DNA of 64,000 nucleotides from CAWDVK01 sp963805715 (GTDB lineage: Bacteria; Actinomycetota; Actinomycetes; Streptosporangiales; Streptosporangiaceae), in NCBI GenBank assembly GCA_963805715.1, contig CAWDVK010000005.1, positions 1-64,000 on the forward strand. Reading direction: 5' to 3'. Position numbers and translations under genes: made by a program. Below, one piece after another: positions 16,456 to 25,803 of this stretch; position 1 is the stretch's first letter; each line of letters begins with the position of its first letter. The notes under the pieces were generated by a model that searched no databases, had not been told where the DNA came from, and saw only the letters and a list, made by a program, of their open reading frames with translations.

Positions 16456-16578
16456 CTGGCCCTGGACGTGAGCAACTGGCTGCGGCCGGGTGCGGCCACC
16501 AGCCCGGACCGGCTGTTCTGCCACGTCTACGGGCGCGGGAAGGGCCAGGCGCAGATGATCCCGGGCTGGCCGTACTGA
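16456..16578 (+). pseudogene. internal fragment of an IS701-like transposase
   Basis: The frame encodes LALDVSNWLRPGAATSPDRL followed by FCHVYGRGKGQAQMIPGWPY and then a stop. This is the start of the DDE catalytic core (with the first catalytic Asp, in LDVSNWLRP) of a common actinobacterial transposase group. The rest of the protein, normally several hundred residues, is absent on both sides. Confidence 0.7.
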
Positions 16579-16652
16579 CCGCCGACGATGACCCCCAGTG
16601 ACGAGTTGATACCGCAGTCATAACCTGTGCCTAATGTGGGGCACCGTGTTTC

Positions 16653-17374
16653 ATGGCTGTGGTTGCCGGAGTCGATCCGGCGCGGATCGCAGCAGTGGTC
16701 TTCATCTTGTCCCGGGCCAGGCCGATGCGGCTGCTTGTGGCCTACTTCATCGGCGGTTTCGGGCTGAGTCTCATCATCGGCGCCGTGGTCGTGTTCGTGT
16801 TGAAAGACGCCGGCTTCGGGCAGAAAAGCTCGGTCCCCCCGAAATCGAGATCGCCGTCGGGGTGCTCGCCCTGCTGGCCGCCGCGCTCGTCGGCAGCGGC
16901 CTCGCGGTGCAGCTGCGCGACCTTGTTGCCGTGTGGCTTGCTGTGTGGACCCTGTTTCTGGCGCTGAGCCTTCCCGGGGAAAATCTTGAGCATCATTTCC
17001 GTCTCACCTGGGTCGGTTTTGACCTGATCCTGGTGCTGGCCGTTTACCTGACCGCCCATATGGCGTTTCGGCTGGATGCCAGGGTGCAGGCCCCGGCAAC
17101 GGTGGTGGCCACCTTGCTGGTTGTCGATGCGTGGTTCGACGTCACCACCTCGGCGAGCGCGAAGGCGGCCGCCGAGGCGCTGATCCTGGCGCTGGTTGTC
17201 GAGCTGCCGGCCGCGGCGTTCTCCCTTTACGTGGCGCACAGGGTGGGCCGGCGCGTCCGCGAACTGGCCCATCTCGAACACGCGGCAGGTCGTCATCCGC
17301 CAGTCGCTGACCGGGCGCGCCCTGCGCCCGGTTCGGAGCCCCCTTCCCCGGCAGGACCGCTGCCAGGCGAGTGA
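16653..17374 (+). pseudogene. chimeric, frameshifted GAP-like membrane gene
   Basis: The 5' frame encodes GVDPARIAAVVFILSRARPM and YFIGGFGLSLIIGAVVVFVL, characteristic of GAP/sulfolipid-addressing (SfLAP) membrane proteins. At a run of six C near 16838 the frame shifts and homology continues as PPEIEIAVGVLALLAAALVG. After QLRDL it passes into a different membrane protein (VWTLFLALSLP, LTWVGFDLILVLAVYLTA, TLLVVDAWFDVTTS). Two unrelated families therefore meet in one frame. The frameshift could be a sequencing error, but the chimera indicates deletion or rearrangement. Confidence 0.7.
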
Positions 17375-17660
17375 GCCGGCGGCGCCGCGGGCTGCGGTTC
17401 CCTGAGCGCCGGTCGGCGGCTGCTGATTCAGGACCGGGCAGCGCCGGCGCCTGATCCGCGGATGCGGCTGAAACCGGCCCGGGCACGGGTTCCTGGTCAC
17501 TGGCCGGCAGAACCGGTGGACTGCGCAGGACCAGGCCCCGGCGGGCGCGCCCGCCCCGGCACCGCCAGCGCAGTACACCGCCCCGGCGCAGCCGCAGCAG
17601 GCCCATGCCGAGCCCGCCCCGCCGCCGCAGGCACCAGCCGCCCCGGCGCAGCCAGCCGGC

Positions 17661-17768
17661 ATGAGCGACCGGCTCGCCCAGCTCAAGCAGCTCGGCGAGC
17701 TGCTTCAGGCTGGCGTGCTCACCCAGGCCGAGTTCGAGCAGCAGAAAACCCGCATCCTGAACGGCTGA
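17661..17768 (+). CDS. SHOCT-domain C-terminus, possibly 5'-truncated
   Basis: A 35-residue frame (MSDRLAQLKQLGELLQAGVL then TQAEFEQQKTRIL) is a complete SHOCT motif, a short helical oligomerisation domain normally at the C-terminus of small actinobacterial membrane proteins. In-frame codons continue upstream to about 17470 as a Pro/Ala/Gln-rich linker with no start codon or membrane helix. The visible ATG at 17661 lacks a ribosome site. It is most likely the surviving end of a longer gene. Confidence 0.5.
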   Translation: MSDRLAQLKQLGELLQAGVLTQAEFEQQKTRILNG

Positions 17769-17856
17769 CCTGACGGCCGCCGCAGCCGGAAACGCGCGGA
17801 TGCAGCTGACACCATCCTGTTCGCCAGGAACCGGCGGGCCGCTAGACCCGGCAGCG

Positions 17857-20800
17857 TCAGGGGCGCCGCGAGAGCAGCTTCAGCTCATCGCCCTGGCGGA
17901 CGGCGGCCCGACGGTTGTTCACGCCGAGCTTGGCGTAGATGTTCTTCTGGTGGGTGCGCATGGTGTTCAGGGACACCATGAGCTCACGGGCGATCTCGGG
18001 GCCGTTCAGGTCAGTGCCAAGAAGGCGGAGCACGTCCAACTCACGCTCGCTCAGTGGTTCGACCAAGGACTGCTTAACGGGGCGGTCGTGGTCGGTCGTG
18101 CTCGAGATCGCCAGAATTCGGCGGGCATATCTGCCTGCGGATCCTTGACTTGCGAGCGCTCGCAGCAGCGAACCCATCGGGGCGCCCTCATCAACGAAGA
18201 TCCGGACGTAGCCTTCTGGCTCGGCAAGGCTGAGCGCACGCTGCAGGGACGCAAGCGCTGCCGGCATGTCTCCGAGTGCCTGGTGCGCGAGCGCCTGCAG
18301 GACCAAGATCTCGATGACCGTTCCGGTCCGCTCCCCGGTCTCCGCCTCCGCCAGGAGCCGGTCCAAGAGTCGGACCGCCTCCTGCAACGACGGCTCGGAG
18401 CGCTCGGTCCGGTGAAGCGCCAAGAGGACCCTCGCCAGAGTCACGTGCTCGAACTCGCGCAAGTAACTGAGGTCGTCTTGCACAGAGAGACCTCGCTCCC
18501 GTACCCAGGCGAGTGCTTCGCCCACCTCGCCCCGCAGGACGTGTGAGCGCGCCCTCACTGCGGCGACCGGCCGGACATTCGGAAAGAAGTCACCGACGTA
18601 GAGGCGTTCGGCTTCGTCGAGAAGATCCACTGCGGCACCCACGTCGCCTCCGGCCTCTCGTATTCGGGCCATCGCGACCAGCCAGCGATAGCGGTTCTGT
18701 GGCATGCCGATGTGCTCGCCGAGCTCCTGGCTCCGCACTAGCAGCTCAGTCGCAGTCTGCAGGTCGTCGCGCTCGCGGTAGACCTCGCTCATCCCGACAT
18801 ACATGTCCGAAGTGCCCCGGACAACGGGACCACCCTGGTCGTCAGCGAGCTGCAATGCGTGCTCATAGGTGCGCATCGCGTCGCGGAGACGACCTTGGGT
18901 ACGCCGGATGTCGGCCAAAGCGATCGAGCAACCGAAGATGTCGGCGATGTGCCCGACCCGCCGCAGCCCATCCACGCATTCGGCATACCCCTGGTACCCC
19001 GCCTCGAGGTCGCCGCTCGTCCAGGACGCGAGGCCCAGCATTCCCGCCGCGGCGGCGCGGACGAGGTGATCCTCCCCGGGCGAAACTTCGAGCGCCCGGC
19101 GGGCGTGCGTCACGGTGCCGGGCACGTCGCCGTGAGCCAGAGCCAGCGCCGCCCGGTACGCCTCGGTCGCGCCGGGCAGGCTGCGAAACCCCGCCTCGTC
19201 GGCGACGATCATCTCCGCCGATGGTGCACCGCTTCCGGTCACGTCCAACCACCGCTCGGCGTCTCGCAGTCGGCCCTCAACGCCCTCGAATTCGCCGGCT
19301 ACCACTAGCGCGCCGGCAAGGCCGACGGTCAGCACGGGCCGAACGCGAACCACCTCATCGGGAAGCACCTTGAGCCAGCCACGGATCGTCGCCTCATGCC
19401 GGTCCTGACGCATCGCTGGAATCGCCAACTCGGCCAAGTTGGCCGCCCTGTCGAAATCGCCAGCGGCGAGCGCATGGCGGATCGCTTCAGTCGGTTCACC
19501 GTTCCGCTCGAACCAGCCGCTCGCCCGGCTGTGCAAGGCGGGGACATTGTCGGGCTGTTCGCCCAGCAGGTGCGCCCGCAGCACATCGGCGAAGAGATGG
19601 TGGTAGCGATACCACCGACGGCGGTCATCAAGCGGGACCAGGAACAGATTCGCTCGCTCCAGCGTCCCGAGAGTGGCCCTGCCGTTCCCTTGACCGGTGA
19701 CCGCATCGCACAACGGCCCGCTCAGGCGGTCGAGAATGGAGCTTCTGCAGGAGAAACTGCCGGACATCCTCGGACTGGCGCTGCAGGACCTCCTCAGCGA
19801 GGTAGTCCACGATGTACCGGTCGTCTCCGGCGAAACCGGCAATGAACGAGGCCAGGTCGTCGCGTCCCTGCATCGACAGCGCTGCCAGCTGGAGCGCAGC
19901 GATCCATCCCTCCGTGCGCTGATTCAGCGTCGCGACATCCTGCGTCGTCAGAACACCTCCGATGGTGCCGTCGAGGTACGTCGCCGACTCCTCGGGCGTG
20001 AAGCGGAGGTCGGCCGCCCGGATCTCGGTGAGTCGACCGTCTCCCCGCCACCGCGCCAGGGAAAATGGCGGGTCGGCACGGCTGGCGATGATCAGGTGCA
20101 TCTGCGGGGGTAGATGCTCCAGCAGGAAGACCACCCCGTCATGCACGTCGCGCGCCTCGATGACGTGATAGTCGTCGAGCACCAGGATCACGTCGCCCGA
20201 AACAGTGAACAGGTCGTTGATCAGCGTGGTGAGCACCGCGTCGGTCGGAGCCTGTGACGACTCCAGGAGCGAGAGGGCGCTGGCGCCAACCTCCCTGCCC
20301 GCGACCGACCTCAGCGCTGCCACGACGTATTTCCAGAACAGCGATGGGTCGTTGTCGGCCTTGTCGAGCGAGAGCCACCCCGCGGAGGGTCCATCGTGAG
20401 GAACGGCGGCCAGCCATTCAGTGAGCAGCGTTGTCTTCCCGAAGCCGGCCGGAGCCGAGATGAGCGTCAGGGCCGACCCAGCCCCCGCGCTCAGGCGCGC
20501 ACGCAGTCTTTGACGCGGCACCAATCCGCGTGCCCCCCTTGGGACGTGCAGCTTCGTCTCGAGCAGGGGATCGCGATCGCGACCTTGCTCCCTCAGGTTG
20601 CCTCGAGCCGTCTGCGTGTCCACTGTCTGCGTCCTTACCTGCGCAGGGATGAGCGACGCGTCCTGGACCAGGATGCGTCCCTCGAACTCTCGCAGGAAAG
20701 AGCCGGGATCGATTCCGAGCTCTTCGACCAAGCGATCACGGACTTCACCGTAGGCCCGAAGCGCTTCGGCCTGGCGCCCGGCCCGGAGAGGGCGAGCATG

Positions 20801-20882
20801 AGCAGCTCCCACATTCGCTCACGGGCACCGGCACGCCCGCGGCCGCTATCTCAAGCTCGCCGAAGACGTTCACCTCCACCAC
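17857..20882 (-). pseudogene. broken SARP/MalT-type LuxR regulator
   Basis: Three frames in series belong to one large regulator. Near 20880 the start VEVNVFGELEIAAAGVPVPV is that of a SARP-type winged-helix domain. It jumps directly to ERMWELLMLAL and then, in another frame, AEALRAYGEVRDRLVEELGI (BTAD end), so most of the winged helix and BTAD is deleted. The NTPase follows with Walker A ISAPAGFGKTTL and Walker B VILVLDDYHVIE. A further one-base shift near 19735 (RQFLLQ to SSILDRLSGPLCDAV) separates it from the TPR-like region and the C-terminal LuxR HTH (LSERELDVLRLLGTDLNGPE). At least three frame changes plus a deletion make function unlikely. Confidence 0.85.
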
Positions 20883-20997
20883 GCCCACAGTACGACCGTT
20901 ATCGTCGGAGTGGCGACAGCGAAGGAGGGCCGACGGTGCTATCTGCGGGCTGACGATCCAGAGGTGCGCGAGCTTGCCGACTGGCGCGTCGATTCCC

Positions 20998-21477
20998 TCA
21001 CCGAGCTGCCGGCTCTGTTCCGGCCGGGTGGGCGGCGATGAGCATGAGCGCGTCGAGCAGGCGTCCCCAGTCCGCCTCGGCGAGATCCCTGCCCATCGTG
21101 TGCGCGAGCGTCGCCAGCGCGGCCACGAGCTGGAGCGTGAACTCATCGGCATCCAGGTCGAGCGTCGTGGCCATGACCCCGACGGCCTGCCGGAATCTGG
21201 CCGTGCGCCCGAGCCGGACCAGTGAGGCCGGCACCTCAGGTGACGCGGACGCTTGCGGCTGCTGAGCCTCCTCGCCGACGGCCAGCGTGACGACCAGGTG
21301 CATGCCCAGGGCTTCGGCGAGCCGCGTCAGCGCCGCGGTCGTGGGGTTACCCCTGCCGTTCTCCAGGTTGGCGATGTAGGGCACCGACAGCCCCGCGTCC
21401 GCCGCGACCGACGCGACAGTCCGGCCCGCCGCGGTCCGCCGTGCCCGCAGCTGGCGGCCGATCGCTGGCTGCTCCAC
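20998..21477 (-). CDS. XRE-family transcriptional regulator
   Basis: A 159-residue protein with an N-terminal HTH_3 domain (LRARRTAAGRTVASVAADAG, SVPYIANLENGRGNPTTAAL, RLAEALGMHLVV) at residues 9-62. A helical C-terminal domain of unknown role follows (GRTARFRQAVGVMATTLDLD and TLQLVAALATLAHTMGRDLA). It is divergent from an MFS transporter, with a palindrome between them, and is probably its repressor. ATG start at 21477. Confidence 0.9.
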   Translation of the reverse strand: MEQPAIGRQLRARRTAAGRTVASVAADAGLSVPYIANLENGRGNPTTAALTRLAEALGMHLVVTLAVGEEAQQPQASASPEVPASLVRLGRTARFRQAVGVMATTLDLDADEFTLQLVAALATLAHTMGRDLAEADWGRLLDALMLIAAHPAGTEPAAR

Positions 21478-21490
21478 GTCTTCTCCAGTC

Positions 21491-21532
21491 TTGACAGAGC
21501 ACTAATGCTTGAAACTATTCTGACAGAATAGT
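21491..21532. promoter_or_regulatory. promoter and operator between XRE and MFS genes
   Basis: TTGACA (21491-21496) is followed after 17 bases by ACTATT (21514-21519), a plausible sigma-70-type promoter for the MFS gene. A 19-bp palindrome with 7-bp arms ACTATTC/GAATAGT and centre TGACA (21514-21532) overlaps the -10 region, a position suited to repression by the divergent XRE protein. Confidence 0.6.
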
Positions 21533-21541
21533 CAAGGACGG

Positions 21542-22786
21542 GTGGCAGGCGTGCTTCAGGCCTTGCGGATACGGGACTTCCGGCTGATGTGGGGCGGCAG
21601 CCTCATCAGTTCCCTTGGCTCGTGGCTGCTGATCCTCGCCGTCCCGGCCCACGTCTTCCAGGTCACTGGCTCGCTGCGCGACACCGGGCTCACGCTCGCC
21701 GCGCAGTACCTGCCGCTCCTGGTACTCGGCCCGGTCGCTGGCGTGTTCACCGATCGCTGGGACAGGCGCATGCTGATGATCGCAACCAGCTTGTTCCGCG
21801 CGGCCGCGGTGACAGCGATGCTGCTCGGCACCTCTCCCGGCCGCTACTGGGTCCTTGATGCCGCCCTGATCGCGGAAAACGCCGGCGGCGTGCTGTACGT
21901 CCCGGCCGCGCGGGCCCGCACTCCGGCCATCGTGGGCACCGGGAGCCTGCTGAGCAGCGCCAGTTCACTTAACGCCTTCGCCGGCGGCATCATGCAGCTC
22001 ATCGGCGGCCCGGTCGGCGGGATCCTCCTGACCCTCTACGGCGTCAGATGGCTGATCTGCGCTGACGCCCTCAGCTACCTGATCTCGGCCGCCGCCAATG
22101 TCCTGACATCCCGGACTGGCGGTCCGCACGTCGGCCGCGCGGCCTCGATCAGCGGCGTGGCTAGCGACCTCGTCGAGGGGACGCGCATCCTGCGCGGCCA
22201 GCCCGTCGCCCGCGCACTGCTCCCCGTCACGGTCATCTTCCTGGCGGCTAACGCATCGCTCAGCGCCGTGCTCATTCCCTTCGGCGTCCAGCGGCTGGGC
22301 GGCACCGGGCACACCGGATTCCTGCTGTCCTGCCTGGGCGCGGGCGTGCTGCTCAGCGCCCCGGTCCTGCGCGTGCTCCTGGACCGGGCCCGGATCCGGA
22401 ACCTGCTGGCCGCGAGCCTGACGGTCACCGCCGCCGCGTACTTCCTGCTCTTTACCTCGTCGTCGCTCGCCACCGCGCTGCCCGCAGCGGTAGCGGTCGG
22501 GATGTTCGGCACGGTGTCCGAGGTGGCCCCGCAGACCGCCATCCAGCGGGTCATCCCTAATGGAGTACTCGGCCGGGTCAGCGCCGTATTCGTAACCGGG
22601 GAGGCAGCGGCTGCCCTGACCGGCGCCGTCGTCGGTCCCTTTCTGGCCCAGGCCGTGCATCTTTCCGGCATAGCCGCAGTCGCTAGCCTCGTTACGCTCG
22701 GTGCAGCGGCACTAGCCTTCCGCATCGTGCCGCGCAGGCCCGCGATCATGGCCGTGCCGTCCACCGCGATCGACACGCAGTCATGA
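21542..22786 (+). CDS. MFS transporter
   Basis: A 414-residue permease with about 11-12 helices, of the MFS_3 (enterobactin exporter/macrolide-efflux-like) type. It begins QALRIRDFRLMWGGSLISSL, carries the loop-2/3 motif GPVAGVFTDRWDRRMLMI near residues 63-80, and a second-half equivalent VLRVLLDRARIRNLL. Exporters of this group move drugs or small natural products. The start is a GTG at 21542, three bases after an AAGGACG ribosome site. Control by the divergent XRE regulator is inferred. Confidence 0.9.
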   Translation: MAGVLQALRIRDFRLMWGGSLISSLGSWLLILAVPAHVFQVTGSLRDTGLTLAAQYLPLLVLGPVAGVFTDRWDRRMLMIATSLFRAAAVTAMLLGTSPGRYWVLDAALIAENAGGVLYVPAARARTPAIVGTGSLLSSASSLNAFAGGIMQLIGGPVGGILLTLYGVRWLICADALSYLISAAANVLTSRTGGPHVGRAASISGVASDLVEGTRILRGQPVARALLPVTVIFLAANASLSAVLIPFGVQRLGGTGHTGFLLSCLGAGVLLSAPVLRVLLDRARIRNLLAASLTVTAAAYFLLFTSSSLATALPAAVAVGMFGTVSEVAPQTAIQRVIPNGVLGRVSAVFVTGEAAAALTGAVVGPFLAQAVHLSGIAAVASLVTLGAAALAFRIVPRRPAIMAVPSTAIDTQS

Positions 22787-23061
22787 CTCCTGCCTACGGC
22801 TCGCGGATCATGTACGCTCGGCGTGTTTGTCGACAGGCAGGTCCGAAGGCAGCGAGAATCGCGGCCATCACGCCGTTAAGAGGCGTGCCTGCGTGATGCC
22901 TGCGCGGCTGGGTCACTCGGATCCGTGCTAGCCAGATCGTGAGGTATCCGATGAGCACGATGGATAACGGCCTATTGTGACCAGCCATGCTGCCCCGATC
23001 ATGAGCACAGGAAACTCACGGCCGCCGCCGGGGCGGTGGCCCGGGAGAGAAGGAGCAGGCA

Positions 23062-23499
23062 ATGCCGGGAATCGTCGTGGGCATCGATGGCTCACCTAAC
23101 TCAGAACGCGCACTGGACTGGGCGATGAGGCAGGGTGCGGCCCTGCATGTCCCGGTTACCGTCATAACGGTGCATGAGGTCGCGAAGAGCTACTGGGGTC
23201 ACATCCCGGTGATCGGTCCGGCTGACCGGCCCCTGCTCGACAATCTGCACCAGGCCGCCGAGGAGATGACCCAGAAGGTAGCGAGCCGGATGGGCAACGC
23301 GCAGCCAGCATCGGTCAGCATTCGCGCTGTGGACGGCTTCGTGGTCAAGGAACTGGTCGATGCCTCGCAAGACGCCGACATGGTAGTCGTCGGCGCACGC
23401 GGCGGCAGCGGCTTTGCCCGGCTGCTGATGGGCTCGGTGAGTAGCGAGGTCGTCCAGCACTCGGCATGCCCGGTCGTGATCGTCCCGCACAAGAGGTGA
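23062..23499 (+). CDS. universal stress protein (UspA family)
   Basis: A 145-residue single-domain USP. It starts IVVGIDGSPNSERALDWAMR and ends with the ATP-binding signature GARGGSGFARLLMGSVSSEV (G-2X-G-9X-G-S pattern) and HSACPVVIVP. Proteins with this motif bind ATP and act in dormancy or stress. A clear GAAGGAG lies 8 bases before the ATG. It stands alone. The 275 bases upstream, after the MFS gene, hold no other gene. Confidence 0.95.
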   Translation: MPGIVVGIDGSPNSERALDWAMRQGAALHVPVTVITVHEVAKSYWGHIPVIGPADRPLLDNLHQAAEEMTQKVASRMGNAQPASVSIRAVDGFVVKELVDASQDADMVVVGARGGSGFARLLMGSVSSEVVQHSACPVVIVPHKR

Positions 23500-23864
23500 C
23501 CCGCGGCGCGCAGCCGGCCTTCCGAACTCCTGCGCCGGGCGCGGAGGCAGCCATGACGCCCTGCACCCTCAGTTCGCAGCGCAGCTCCTGATCAGCCAGT
23601 TTGATCTTCTTGCGGCCCGGCACAAGCTGCTGACCGAGGAACGTCACGCCGAACGGGTACTGACGCTGCGACGCGTCACGGCCGGCCGCCGCCGGGAAGA
23701 CGCCGGCGGCTCACCTTGCTGAGGGCCAGCGCCCGGCTGGGCGCGACCGCCGCCACACCAGGCACAGGCCGTAACGAGGCGGCCCCGGGCGAAGGGCAAG
23801 GGCCGGTCCCCGTTACGCGGTTAACCGGTTGTGGCGACCGGCGGTCCGGCGGCAGGCTGGCCCG
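23500..23864. other. gap with a coding-like remnant
   Basis: A plus-strand frame at about 23552-23722 (HDALHPQFAAQLLISQFDLL, then AARHKLLTEERHAERVL) has good codon composition and a helical, coiled-coil look but no start codon. It matches no family I recognise and may be the tail of a lost gene. Confidence 0.35.
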
Positions 23865-24605
23865 GTGGCTGATCGCCTGTTCGCCGACCCCGTCCTCGCC
23901 GAGCTGTATGACCGGTGGGATCCCTGGCAGCAGAGAGCTGACTTCCGCTTCTACCTGCCCCTGGTGATGTCTGCCCGGGCTGTGCTGGATGTGGGCTGCG
24001 GGACCGGCGAGCTGCTGGGCCTCGCCCGGCAGGCCGGGCATACCGGGCGGCTGTGCGGGCTCGACCCGGCCCCGGGGATGCTGCAGCAGGCGCGTCAGCG
24101 GCCCGACATCGAGTGGGTGGCCGGTGATGCAGCGTCCGCCAGCTGGGATCGTGAGTTCGACCTGGCCATCATGACCGGCCATGCCTTCCAGGCGCTTGTC
24201 GAGGATGACGACATCGCGAACGCGCTCGCGGCCATCCGGGCGGCGCTCACACCAGTCGGGCGCTTCGCCTTCGAGACCCGCCATCCGCTGGCACGGGCCT
24301 GGGAGAACTGGACGCCGGCCAGCGCAGTCCAGGTCATCGGTCCCGCCGGAAGCCTGGTGCGGATGACGCACGAGGTCCGGGCGCCGTTCGACGGCAGAAC
24401 CGTGACCTTTACCAGCACGTTCACCAGTCCCGGATGGGATAGTCCGGAAGTCAGCCAGAGCACCCTGCGATTCCTGGACGCGGGACCGCTTTCGCTGTTC
24501 CTGTCGCGTGCCGGACTGATCATCGAGGAGCAGTTCGGGGACTGGGACCGCCAGCCGCTGACCGCCGCCAGCCCGGAGATCATCACCATCGCCCGGCCCG
24601 CCTGA
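23865..24605 (+). CDS. class I SAM-dependent methyltransferase
   Basis: A 246-residue enzyme if the GTG at 23865 is used (VADRLFADPVLAELYDRW); the longer frame adds 12 non-conserved residues. Motif I is ARAVLDVGCGTGELLGLARQ, motif II is LCGLDPAPGMLQQA, and FDLAIMTGHAFQAL is the motif IV region. The C-terminal part (RTVTFTSTFTSPGWDSPEVS) is a beta-rich insertion seen in a subgroup of small-molecule methyltransferases. Substrate is unknown. A short hairpin follows the stop. Confidence 0.85.
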   Translation: MADRLFADPVLAELYDRWDPWQQRADFRFYLPLVMSARAVLDVGCGTGELLGLARQAGHTGRLCGLDPAPGMLQQARQRPDIEWVAGDAASASWDREFDLAIMTGHAFQALVEDDDIANALAAIRAALTPVGRFAFETRHPLARAWENWTPASAVQVIGPAGSLVRMTHEVRAPFDGRTVTFTSTFTSPGWDSPEVSQSTLRFLDAGPLSLFLSRAGLIIEEQFGDWDRQPLTAASPEIITIARPA

Positions 24606-24689
24606 GCGCCGTACCGCGGCGCCCGCACGGGTGCGGCGGGCGAGCCGCAGCGCCGCGGCCGCCACTGGGCCGGCCCGGCAGGCCGTGCT

Positions 24690-25781
24690 TCACGATGCCC
24701 CGGCCCAGCGGACGGTTAGCTGATCGAGCGTGTATCCGAAGGCGTTCACCGTCGGCTGGATGAAGTTGTCCCGGATGGTCTGTGCCGCCTCAGCTTCCGC
24801 GCTTGCCACCAGCGGGCGAGTAATGCTCGGGTCGCGGGTGGCGTTACGGAAAGCCTTCTGCTGGGCCTCGGCATAAAGCACTGACTCTGCGAACTGCGGC
24901 CTGAGGACCAGGCCGCAGCCGAATCCGGGGTAGGTCCAGCTGTGCTGAACGTCGATGGGCCTCGATGGGATGTTGTCGATCGTCACGTCGTGAGCTGTCT
25001 GCGGGAGCTGCGGCCGCGGCAGGATCATCGTGACGCTGACCTGCCCCGGCTTGCCGTCGCGCGGACGGCTCAGGACCTGCAGCCGGTAGTGCCCGGAAGC
25101 CGGCGTCCACCAGGAGGGGCCCGGATTGAGGTCGACCGTCGCGGATGCGCGCGCCACGGCGTAGAAGGTGCTGGCATACCAGCACGGCCATGGGCCGATG
25201 CTCTTCGACACCTTGTGGCTGAAGGTGAAGGTGAAGTTGGCCTCGCCGAGCGCTGGCCTGGAGATGCCCTCGATTTTCTGCAGCACCCACGGGCCCAGGT
25301 CCGTGCTGGTGCTGCTGCCAGCGCTGGCCGCCTGCCATGGCCAGCCGAACCTCACTGAGGGCAGATGCACGTTGATGCCCACGACGTGCAGGGCCGCGGA
25401 TAGCGCGGCGAGCACCAGGGAAGCGATAGCCCGGCGGAATATCAGGCCGAGGGCTACCACCACGGCTGTCCGCATGACCCAGGGCCGGAGGCGGCGGCGG
25501 CGCCCTGGACCATCACCCGTGCTGGGGGGAGGGTCCGTAGCCCGGCCCCCGGCCGCGCGCGAGTCCCGCGGACCTGGCCAGCCGGCCTGACCGGGCCACG
25601 CCTCAGCGCCAGGGAGCCCGCCGGGGACGGCGGGCAGTGCCGCCGGGTCTCTCCAGCTGGCCGGGTCTGTCCAGCCGGGCGGGTCACCAGCCGCGTACGG
25701 CGCCGTGGCCGGGCGCCGTGAGCTGCCGGCGGAGATAGTGCCGAGCAGGAAGAGCAGGAAACGAACCACGCAGTCCACCAC
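24690..25781 (-). CDS. membrane-anchored extracytoplasmic protein, unknown
   Basis: A 363-residue protein. A short hydrophobic N-terminus is followed by a Pro/Gly-rich linker, a basic patch (GRRRRLRPWVMR) and a second hydrophobic segment near residues 105-135. The C-terminal 220 residues look like an exported beta-rich domain with several Trp and two Cys (GPWPCWYASTFYAV and YPGFGCGLVLRP). No family is recognised. It is the last gene of a three-gene operon whose middle gene is a wall hydrolase and starts 22 bases after it. A structural or anchoring role in the envelope is inferred only from that context. Confidence 0.65.
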   Translation of the reverse strand: MVDCVVRFLLFLLGTISAGSSRRPATAPYAAGDPPGWTDPASWRDPAALPAVPGGLPGAEAWPGQAGWPGPRDSRAAGGRATDPPPSTGDGPGRRRRLRPWVMRTAVVVALGLIFRRAIASLVLAALSAALHVVGINVHLPSVRFGWPWQAASAGSSTSTDLGPWVLQKIEGISRPALGEANFTFTFSHKVSKSIGPWPCWYASTFYAVARASATVDLNPGPSWWTPASGHYRLQVLSRPRDGKPGQVSVTMILPRPQLPQTAHDVTIDNIPSRPIDVQHSWTYPGFGCGLVLRPQFAESVLYAEAQQKAFRNATRDPSITRPLVASAEAEAAQTIRDNFIQPTVNAFGYTLDQLTVRWAGAS

Positions 25782-25803
25782 CTTCTTGCGGTTACTCGGA
25801 CGA

